This document shows positions 31,276-36,973 of a DNA stretch of 36,973 bases, in pieces (position 1 is the stretch's first letter; each line of letters opens with the position of its first letter). The stretch lies in the NCBI GenBank assembly GCA_035649175.1, contig DASRKB010000146.1, forward strand, positions 1 through 36,973, given 5' to 3'. Under the pieces are notes generated by a model that did no database searches, was not told the DNA's origin, and saw nothing but the letters and a program-made list of their open reading frames with translations. The translations under genes were made by a program, and so were the position numbers. The stretch is from SCGC-AG-212-J23 sp035649175. GTDB lineage: Bacteria; Pseudomonadota; Gammaproteobacteria; Burkholderiales; SG8-39.

Positions 31276-31852
31276 GGGCTTTCGTCCTCAAGTCCTCGAG
31301 GATCGGCCGCACCGACGAGGCGAAGCGCGCCGGGTCCTCACAGGAGCGCGCGAGCAGCATCGCCCCCTCGAGCGCGCTCACCACCATGCGGGCGACGTCG
31401 CGCGCCGGGGCGCCGGGACGCAGCGCCTTCTCGCGCCGGCCGCGCTCGATGAGCTCGGTGAGCCAGGCTTCGTTCTTCTCGAAGAAGAGCCGTACCTGGG
31501 CGCGCATCTCCTTTGGCAGCGTGCTGTACTCGGCGGCGAGCATGCCGCAGAGGCACAGCCGGTCGTTGACGAGCACGTCCTCGTAGAGCTTGGCGTAGCG
31601 CGCAAGCTTGACGTAGGGGTCGTCGGCGCTTTGCGCGATCCCGGCGAGCGCCGCGTCGAAGCCTTCGACGTAGCGCTGCATCAGCGCCCGCCCCAGGTCG
31701 GCCTTGGTGGGGAAGTGGTGGTGCAGGCTCGCCTTCGCGATCCCGAGCTCGGCGGCAATGTCGGAGTAGCTGAAACCATTGAAGCCGCGGGTCTGCGCCA
31801 GGCGCTCGGCGATGTCCAGCATGCGGGTGGCGGTATCCGGGGCCTGGGCCAT
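31250..31852 (-). CDS. TetR-family transcriptional regulator
   Basis: 200 residues. The N-terminal TetR HTH is RMLDIAERLAQTRGFNGFSYSDIAAELGIAKASLHHHFPTKADL (about 10-53), with recognition helix KASLHHHF. A C-terminal ligand-binding domain follows, with a CLCG motif (about residues 100-103) common in a subgroup of small TetR repressors. It ends in a very basic tail (KALRKRKRAR). It is divergent from a methyltransferase, and the 79-bp gap carries two palindromes that should be its operators, so it probably represses itself and that neighbour. Confidence 0.93.
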   Translation of the reverse strand: MAQAPDTATRMLDIAERLAQTRGFNGFSYSDIAAELGIAKASLHHHFPTKADLGRALMQRYVEGFDAALAGIAQSADDPYVKLARYAKLYEDVLVNDRLCLCGMLAAEYSTLPKEMRAQVRLFFEKNEAWLTELIERGRREKALRPGAPARDVARMVVSALEGAMLLARSCEDPARFASSVRPILEDLRTKALRKRKRAR

Positions 31853-31855
31853 GGC

Positions 31856-31885
31856 TTGACAGGGTACCCTACCTACCGGTAGGTT
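31856..31885 (+). promoter_or_regulatory. Promoter of the downstream methyltransferase
   Basis: A perfect TTGACA -35 box (31856-31861), an 18-bp spacer and a weak TAGGTT -10 (31880-31885). The -10 lies inside the first palindrome, so repressor binding would exclude RNA polymerase. Confidence 0.5.
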
Positions 31886-31908
31886 GCCACCTACCTACCA
31901 CTTGGTAG
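31871..31908. promoter_or_regulatory. Two TetR operator-like palindromes
   Basis: ACCTACCGGTAGGT (31871-31884) is a perfect 14-bp palindrome. CTACC-actt-GGTAG (31895-31908) is a second, gapped inverted repeat sharing the CTACC/GGTAG half-site. Centres are about 24 bp apart, near two helical turns, suiting two repressor dimers. Confidence 0.65.
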
Positions 31909-31931
31909 ATTCAATCTCCGAGGAGGATGCC

Positions 31932-32984
31932 ATGGCAGTGAACGAGGAGCGGCTGAACGCATTCTTGGGCAAGGCGGTGGGCGACCTGGGCGCGGCGATT
32001 AGCGCGGTGCTGCTGTCGCTCGGCGACGAGCTCGGGCTCTACAAGGCGCTGGCGAAGGGTCCGCTCACGCCGAAGGAGCTCGCCGAGCGCACCGGCACGA
32101 CCGAGCGCTACGTGCGCGAGTGGCTCGCCAACCAGGCCGCCGGCGGCTACGTGGACTACGACGCGGCGAGCGGGAAGTACGGGCTCAACCCGGAGCAGGC
32201 GCTGTGCCTCGCCGACCCGAACGGCCCGGTCGACCTGCCCGGCGCCTACCAGATCGTGCAGGATCTCTTCCACATCAAGGAGCGCGCACGCGAGAACTTC
32301 CGCACCGGCAAGGGCATGGAATGGGGCGAGCACCACGCGTGCCTCTTCCACGGCACCGAGCGTTTCTTCCGCGCGAGCTACAACGCGAGCCTGCTCTCGT
32401 CCTGGCTCCCCGCGCTCGACGGCGTGGTGGCGAAGCTCGAGCAGGGCGGCCGCGCGGCCGATGTGGGCTGCGGCCACGGCGCGAGCACCATCCTGATGGC
32501 GAAGGCATTTCCGAAGTCCGAGTTCGTCGGCATCGACTACCACGAGCCCTCGATCCAGACCGCGCGCGAGCGCGCCGAGCAGGCGAGCGTGCGCAATGTC
32601 CGCTTCGAGGCGGCCGACGCCGGCTCGTACAAGGCCGACGGGCTCGACTTCATCGCCTTCTTCGACTGCCTGCACGACATGGCCGACCCCGCCGGCGCCG
32701 CGCGCCACGCGCGCGCCGCGCTCAAAGACGACGGCCGCTGCATGATCGTCGAACCTTTCGCCAATGACAGGATCGAGGACAACCTCAATCCGGTCGGTCG
32801 CGTGTTCTACGGCGCCTCATCGCTCGTCTGCGTGCCGGTCTCGCTCGCCCGCAAGGGGCCTGCGCTCGGGGCCCAGGCGGGCGAGAAGCGCCTGCGCGAC
32901 ATCGTGGTCGGCCAAGGCGGGTTCTCGGCCCTGCGCCGCGCGATGGAGACGCCGTTCAACCTGGTGCTGGAAGCTCGCCCGTAG
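31932..32984 (+). CDS. SAM-dependent methyltransferase with N-terminal winged helix
   Basis: 350 residues from ATG 31932, preceded by GAGGAGG at 5 nt; an upstream in-frame ATG at 31884 lies inside the operator. The N-terminal dimerisation/winged-helix domain (about 20-85: DELGLYKALAKGPLTPKELAERTGTTERYVREWLANQA) resembles plant-type O-methyltransferases. The Rossmann SAM domain has AADVGCGHGAST (about 176-187), GIDYHEPSI and DFIAFFDCLHDM. The family is the class I transcription-regulator-like methyltransferases; the acceptor substrate is unknown. It is probably derepressed when the divergent TetR regulator binds its ligand. Confidence 0.9.
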   Translation: MAVNEERLNAFLGKAVGDLGAAISAVLLSLGDELGLYKALAKGPLTPKELAERTGTTERYVREWLANQAAGGYVDYDAASGKYGLNPEQALCLADPNGPVDLPGAYQIVQDLFHIKERARENFRTGKGMEWGEHHACLFHGTERFFRASYNASLLSSWLPALDGVVAKLEQGGRAADVGCGHGASTILMAKAFPKSEFVGIDYHEPSIQTARERAEQASVRNVRFEAADAGSYKADGLDFIAFFDCLHDMADPAGAARHARAALKDDGRCMIVEPFANDRIEDNLNPVGRVFYGASSLVCVPVSLARKGPALGAQAGEKRLRDIVVGQGGFSALRRAMETPFNLVLEARP

Positions 32985-33083
32985 CGTACGAGAGATCGCC
33001 TTGAACTCCGGTGGCCGCGCCCCATCTAAGGGGCGTCGGCCGCTGCTACCATTGGCGGCCTTCCACAAGGAGAAAAGGCGTTC

Positions 33084-33965
33084 ATGAAGCGCATCGCGCT
33101 CTTCCTCGCCACCAACATCGCCGTCCTGGTGGTGCTCTCGGTCATCATCAACGTCTTCGGCCTGGGCAACTTCCTCACCGCCGAGGGCATCGACCCGGTC
33201 GGCCTGCTCGTTTTCTCCGCGGTGATCGGCTTCACCGGCGCGATCATCTCGCTGCTCATCTCCAAGCCCATGGCGAAGATGAGCACCGGCGCGCGCGTGA
33301 TCGACGGCTCGGAGGGCACGACCGAGCACTGGCTGGTGCAGACGGTCGAGAAGCTCGCGCGCCAGGCGAACATCGGCATGCCCGAAGTCGCGATTTTCGA
33401 GGGCGCGCCCAACGCCTTCGCCACCGGCGCGTTCAAGAATTCGGCGCTGGTCGCGGTGTCCACGGGCCTGCTGCAGTCGATGAGCCGGGAAGAGGTCGAG
33501 GCGGTGCTCGGCCACGAAGTCGCCCACGTCGCCAACGGCGACATGGTCACGCTCACGCTCATCCAGGGCGTGGTGAACACCTTCGTCATCTTCCTCTCGC
33601 GCATCGTGGGCTTCATCGTCGACAAGATGATCTTCCGCACCGAGCGCGGCGTCGGCCCGGGCTTCTTCATCGCCTCGCTGGTCGCGCAGATCGTGCTGGG
33701 CATCCTCGCCTCGATGATCGTCGCCTGGTTCTCGCGCCAGCGCGAGTTCCGCGCCGACCGCGGCTCGGCGGAGCTGATCGGCACGCCGCAGCCGATGATC
33801 AAGGCGCTCGCCCGCCTGGGCGGCGTGCCGCCGGGCGAGATGCCGCAGGCCTTCGAGGCCCACGGCATCCAGCAGAGCCGCTCGAAATTCCTCGGGCTCT
33901 TCTCGAGCCACCCGCCGATCGAGGAGCGCATCGCGGCGCTCCAGCAGCCGCCCTACGCCCGCTAG
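33084..33965 (+). CDS. htpX: Membrane zinc metalloprotease HtpX
   Basis: 293 residues, the usual HtpX length. Two N-terminal transmembrane helices (about 4-24 and 37-57) and two more near 155 and 190 flank the M48 active site GHEVAHVANGD (about 141-151; HExxH zinc ligands and catalytic Glu). The third ligand Glu lies in QREFRADRGSAEL. The C-terminal FSSHPPIEERIAAL is family-typical. It degrades misfolded inner-membrane proteins alongside FtsH. AAGGAG lies 11 nt before the ATG. Its TAG stop shares the palindrome CTAG (33962-33965) with the stop of the convergent ferritin-like gene. Confidence 0.97.
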   Translation: MKRIALFLATNIAVLVVLSVIINVFGLGNFLTAEGIDPVGLLVFSAVIGFTGAIISLLISKPMAKMSTGARVIDGSEGTTEHWLVQTVEKLARQANIGMPEVAIFEGAPNAFATGAFKNSALVAVSTGLLQSMSREEVEAVLGHEVAHVANGDMVTLTLIQGVVNTFVIFLSRIVGFIVDKMIFRTERGVGPGFFIASLVAQIVLGILASMIVAWFSRQREFRADRGSAELIGTPQPMIKALARLGGVPPGEMPQAFEAHGIQQSRSKFLGLFSSHPPIEERIAALQQPPYAR

Positions 33966-34897
33966 CTCATGATCGGCGCGAGCGCGTCGCCGATGCGCTT
34001 CATCTGGACGTCGGTGATCATGCCGCCCAGGATTTTCTGGAAGCGCTCGTCCTGGACGCCCGAGACAATGTACTGCCAGCGGTAAGCGGCCAGCATAGTC
34101 TTGCCGATGCGCTCGGCTTCGGGCCGGCCGAACGTGCGCCCACCCACTCGCAGGAAGTAGTCGGCATCGGCCTTCGCCTGCATCTGCAGGATGCCGTCGA
34201 CCGCCCCGACCAGCGCGATGAGGTCGTTGACCCCCTGATCGAGCGCTTCGGGCGTCAGCCGCGCGTTCTCGCGCTGCCACTCGAGCTCGTCCAGGATCGC
34301 GTGCTGTGACTCCTCCTTCCAGTGGAACAGGAACACGTCCTTCCAGAGCTCCGAAAGCTCGGCGTCGGCCTCGATGCTCTCCCGGTAATGTGCCTGCGTG
34401 AAGAGCTCGATGTGGCAAGTTAGCGCGAGGACGGCCCAAGTGGACTTCGACAGCACTGCCCCCGCGACGTCGTTCGGCTGCGGCAGGAAGGCGTAGCCGG
34501 CCGGCATCTGCGGCGCCATCATCGCCTCCACCCGGCGGAACAGCTCCTGGTGCTTGAGCTCCTCGTCCGTGAAGCGCACGAGGGCCTCGAGCGCGACCTG
34601 GTCGCCGAGCCAGTGCGAGCGGGACAGCTCGAGCATCTTGGCGCCGATGAAGCGCTCGACCAGGCCGAAGATATTGGCGTAGCTGCGCCCCTGGACCTGG
34701 CTGAACAGGCGGCGCTCGTCGCCACTCAGGAAATCGAGGTCGCGGACCTTCGACAGCCCGTCCGGCAGGAACTTCTTCGCCCCATCGAAATTGCGCCCAC
34801 GGATGACGTCGCGGTCGATGTCCCAGCGGACGCGCTTGGATACCTCGACACACTTGGCGTACCGGGGACCGGCGTCGGATTGCGGCATGGCTTGCAC
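33962..34897 (-). CDS. Ferritin-like diiron protein of unknown function
   Basis: 311 residues from GTG 34897, which has AGGAGA 6 nt upstream; an ATG three codons later (34888) lacks a well-spaced site. The helical core carries two ExxH motifs, EELKH (about 120) and EESQH (about 200), with an additional Glu in CHIELFTQAHY (about 170). This is the four-helix carboxylate-bridged diiron pattern. Candidate relatives are ferritin-like oxygenases such as AurF or the predicted metal-dependent hydrolases; I cannot choose. The C-terminal half is helical (about 215-311). It is downstream of the LuxR-hydrolase gene but separated by a terminator, so it has its own promoter. Confidence 0.82.
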   Translation of the reverse strand: MQAMPQSDAGPRYAKCVEVSKRVRWDIDRDVIRGRNFDGAKKFLPDGLSKVRDLDFLSGDERRLFSQVQGRSYANIFGLVERFIGAKMLELSRSHWLGDQVALEALVRFTDEELKHQELFRRVEAMMAPQMPAGYAFLPQPNDVAGAVLSKSTWAVLALTCHIELFTQAHYRESIEADAELSELWKDVFLFHWKEESQHAILDELEWQRENARLTPEALDQGVNDLIALVGAVDGILQMQAKADADYFLRVGGRTFGRPEAERIGKTMLAAYRWQYIVSGVQDERFQKILGGMITDVQMKRIGDALAPIMS

Positions 34898-34993
34898 GGT
34901 CTTTCTCCTCAGGTGGTTTCGACCGGGCCATCGTGCGCCCTTGCCGGCTCGGCCGCCTGAGGGCCCTTGTCCCGCGGACGCGGGAAAACGCGC

Positions 34994-35017
34994 AAAAAGC
35001 ACGGGACCCCAGTCCCG
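34994..35017 (-). terminator. Rho-independent terminator of the hydrolase-LuxR gene
   Basis: Read on the minus strand: CGGGAC-TGGG-GTCCCG stem-loop (35017-35002), then TGC and a TTTTT run (34998-34994), 9 bp after the stop of the hydrolase-LuxR gene. A second 7-bp hairpin (34970-34985) lies just beyond. Confidence 0.7.
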
Positions 35018-35025
35018 CGCGCGCT

Positions 35026-36099
35026 TCAGCGCTCGCGCCGGGAGGACCCCAGGCCCGCTTCGCGCGCGAGCACGATCGCCTGCGAGCGGTTCTCCACCTC
35101 GATCTTGTCGAAGATGTGGGTGATGTTGTTGCGCACCGTCTTCTCCGACAACGCGAGGCGCGCGGCGATCTGCGCGTTGTCCAGTCCTTGTGCGATGTGA
35201 TCGAGGATCTCGCGCTCGCGGGCCGTAAGGGACGGAAACACGCCCTCCGGCGGCGCTTGCCGCGAAGGATAGAACTCGCCGAGCGCGGCCAGGAAATCCC
35301 GCCAGGCGGGCTCGTCCTGCATCATCAAATGATTGCGTGTCTCCAGGCCGACGAAGCGCGCGCCCGGAATCAGCCCGGCGAGAAGCCGTCCATCCTCGAA
35401 GGGGACGCGCAGGTCGCCGCGGCCGTGCATCACGAGCGTCGGGCAACCGACTCGCGGAGCGTCGTCCTGGACATCGATTAGGCTAATCTTGGAGAAGATT
35501 GCCGCCGCGGTCTGCGCCGACGCGGTCAGCGGCATGAAGTCGTTGAAGGCGCGGATCGCCGCCACGGGCGCATCCGGCATGAACTGGTTGCTGAAGACCT
35601 GCCGGAAGGAAGGGTCGTCGCCGCCCCAGCCGAGCTCGATCAGCTTGAGCTGAGTCTGCCGCCTCTCGATGGCGGCGCCGGTGTAGCCGCGCCTCAGCCA
35701 GCCGCGGGCGAAGCCTCCGTGGAGAACGAGATGGCTCACGCGCTCGGGGTGGCGTGCCGCATAGCGCACCGCGGAAGCCGCGCCCTGCGAGAGCCCGAGC
35801 AGGGCGAAGCGATCGAATCCGGCGGCGTCGATGACGGCCTCGAGGTCGCGCACGTGCGCCTCGAACGAGATCTCCGGTACCTCGCGATCCGAGAGGCCGG
35901 TGCCGCGCTGGTCGAAGCGCAGCAGGCGGTAACGCCGGGACAGATCCTCCACCCATGGGCGCATCGCCGGATTCGTCCAGTCGTGCTCGAGGTGTGTGAA
36001 CCAGTGCGGCGCACGGACGAGCGGCGGCCCCTCGCCCGAGACGGCGAAGGCCAGGCGCGTGCCGTCGAAGCTAGTGCAAAAGCGCACGTGCTGTCGCAT
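35026..36099 (-). CDS. Alpha/beta-hydrolase fused to LuxR-type HTH domain
   Basis: 357 residues from ATG 36099 (MRQHVRFCTSFDGTRLAFAV), where this family usually begins. An upstream ATG at 36207 has a stronger site (GGAGG, 5 nt) but would overlap the preceding hydrolase by 71 bp. The hydrolase domain has all triad members: Ser in LLGLSQGAAS (about 105), Asp in MHGRGDLRVPFEDG (about 231) and His in ETRNHLMM (about 257). A LuxR/GerE HTH follows (about 290-350): SLTAREREILDHIAQGLDNAQIAARLALSEKTVRNNITHIFDKI. Such proteins may be transcription factors sensing a ligand that the hydrolase fold binds or cleaves (inference). A clear terminator follows. Confidence 0.9.
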   Translation of the reverse strand: MRQHVRFCTSFDGTRLAFAVSGEGPPLVRAPHWFTHLEHDWTNPAMRPWVEDLSRRYRLLRFDQRGTGLSDREVPEISFEAHVRDLEAVIDAAGFDRFALLGLSQGAASAVRYAARHPERVSHLVLHGGFARGWLRRGYTGAAIERRQTQLKLIELGWGGDDPSFRQVFSNQFMPDAPVAAIRAFNDFMPLTASAQTAAAIFSKISLIDVQDDAPRVGCPTLVMHGRGDLRVPFEDGRLLAGLIPGARFVGLETRNHLMMQDEPAWRDFLAALGEFYPSRQAPPEGVFPSLTAREREILDHIAQGLDNAQIAARLALSEKTVRNNITHIFDKIEVENRSQAIVLAREAGLGSSRRER

Positions 36100-36136
36100 G
36101 CGGGCACCACGATACTCGGACTCCGGGCGAAGAGGG

Positions 36137-36973
36137 CTACCGGGTGCCGAAACGAAGCTCGCGCGCCAAGTCGCCGGATCGGCCAATGCGAGGCTGCCGC
36201 GCTTCATGCCTTCCTCCTCCCTCGAGATGCGCGGCGATCAGGTCGTTCACCTGGTCCGCGTGGGTAAGCGGTGCCATGTGGCCGGCGCCCTCCAGCGTGA
36301 CGAGTCGCGCCTCGGGAAGCGCCTGCGCGAGCAACTCGCAGATCCGCCTGGTGGGTCTCGGCGAAAGCGCGCCCCGGACGATCAAGGTCGGATTGTTGAT
36401 CTCCCGATAGGCGTCCATGTCGGCGACCTCGCTCAGCACGGCATGGAACTCCATGGCGACTTTCGGCAGTCGCGCCGCCATGGCCGCGCGCTTCGCGGCA
36501 GGCAAGGCATCCCAGCTTCCCGGGCCGCTCCAGTACTCGACGAAAGCGCCGAAGCCGCCCACAAAGTCGCCGCAGGCGACGGCCCGCGCGACCTTGCCGG
36601 CAACTGCCTCGATCTCTGCGCGATCATCGAGCAGGTGGAATGCGACGGGCTCGACCAGCGCCAGGCTGCGCACGAGCGCGCCGTTCAGGCGCGCGAAGTG
36701 CAAGGCAACCGCGCCGCCGTACGAATGGCCGAGCAGGTGCACCGGCTCGCCGATGCTCTGGACGAGGTCGTGCACGATCCGCGCTTCGTGCGCAAGCCTG
36801 AACGGTTCGCTGCCCGACCACGGCGCGGCGGTCCCGTAGCCGCAGAGGTCGGGTGTGAAGACGCGGTAGCGCTTCGACAGGCGCTCGGCGAGCGCGCGCC
36901 ACTGCGCGCCCGACGCTCCGGAGCTGTGCAGCAGCACGACCGGGTCAGGCTGCGACAAGTCCGGACGTGGCAT
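36137..36973 (-). CDS. Alpha/beta-fold hydrolase
   Basis: 278 residues from an ATG at the very edge of the window; a start further upstream cannot be excluded. Oxyanion HSSGASGAQW (about 16), nucleophile elbow LLGHSYGGAV (Ser about 82) and C-terminal GAGHMAPLTH (His about 230) are present. The usual acid after strand 6 is unclear: the place normally reading G..D reads RGALSPRPTRR, without an Asp. An acid from another loop may serve. The final about 25 residues beyond LIAAHLEGG are an unusual tail that spans the ribosome-binding region of the next gene. Substrate unknown; tandem arrangement with the hydrolase-LuxR gene suggests a related ligand. Confidence 0.88.
   Translation of the reverse strand: MPRPDLSQPDPVVLLHSSGASGAQWRALAERLSKRYRVFTPDLCGYGTAAPWSGSEPFRLAHEARIVHDLVQSIGEPVHLLGHSYGGAVALHFARLNGALVRSLALVEPVAFHLLDDRAEIEAVAGKVARAVACGDFVGGFGAFVEYWSGPGSWDALPAAKRAAMAARLPKVAMEFHAVLSEVADMDAYREINNPTLIVRGALSPRPTRRICELLAQALPEARLVTLEGAGHMAPLTHADQVNDLIAAHLEGGGRHEARQPRIGRSGDLARELRFGTR

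Noticed and set aside
32817..34931. A 704-codon minus-strand frame across htpX.
   Set aside because: Low-complexity shadow of htpX and of the ferritin-like gene in another frame.

Overview
The window is about 67% G+C, densely packed chromosomal DNA. It most likely comes from a betaproteobacterium (Burkholderiales/Rhodocyclales-like), judged from a double-length UvrA, a Q/R-rich RhlE helicase, NnrU, a cytochrome P460-type protein and the general protein flavour. This placement is an inference from family content, not from a marker gene. I see no tRNA, rRNA, CRISPR array, insertion sequence or prophage. No stretch longer than about 200 bases lacks a gene.

Layout. 1-4444 (-): most of a giant cytosolic hybrid-type histidine kinase with ten tandem HAMP domains, GAF, HisKA and HATPase, running off the left edge. 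4541-6375: a MetF-type reductase (-) divergent from an Fpg/Nei DNA glycosylase (+). 6429-8476 (-): NfeD protease and slipin, translationally coupled. 8468-13801 (+): tandem (four-NBD) UvrA, overlapping the 5' end of nfeD, then an EamA transporter. 14633-15908: a degenerate cyclase-FHA protein (-) divergent from a small HTH protein (+), with an inverted repeat over both starts. 15918-17585: RhlE-type helicase behind a long leader, apparently starting at ATT. 17653-18048 (-): globin. 18159-22541 (+): PepN, an anion permease apparently starting at ATA, and NnrU. 22528-23733 (-): FlK-like thioesterase and methyltransferase, divergent from an HxlR-type regulator coupled to type II NADH dehydrogenase (23797-25715, +). 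25729-29617 (-): exported TPR protein, a cytochrome P460-cupredoxin fusion coupled to a ROK kinase, and a cupin. 29668-31275 (+): GMC oxidoreductase. 31250-32984: TetR regulator (-) divergent from a methyltransferase (+) with two operator-like palindromes. 33084-33965 (+): HtpX. 33962-36973 (-): ferritin-like diiron protein, alpha/beta-hydrolase-LuxR fusion, and a second alpha/beta hydrolase.

Themes. DNA repair (Fpg, UvrA), membrane and protein quality control (slipin/NfeD, HtpX, PepN) and redox or nitrogen-oxide chemistry (globin, NnrU, P460-cupredoxin, NDH-2) sit close together but mostly as separate transcription units. Four regulator/target pairs are divergent or coupled, and three have visible inverted repeats. 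Neighbouring genes overlap repeatedly: four convergent 3' overlaps, one divergent 5' overlap and several ATGA/GTGA couplings.

The observations I would check first are: the P460-amicyanin-like fusion; the near-identical 276-bp HAMP repeats; the pseudo-cyclase/FHA/HTH module with its shared operator; two genes whose best start codons are ATT and ATA behind strong Shine-Dalgarno sequences; and REP-like palindromes that lie in frame inside uvrA.
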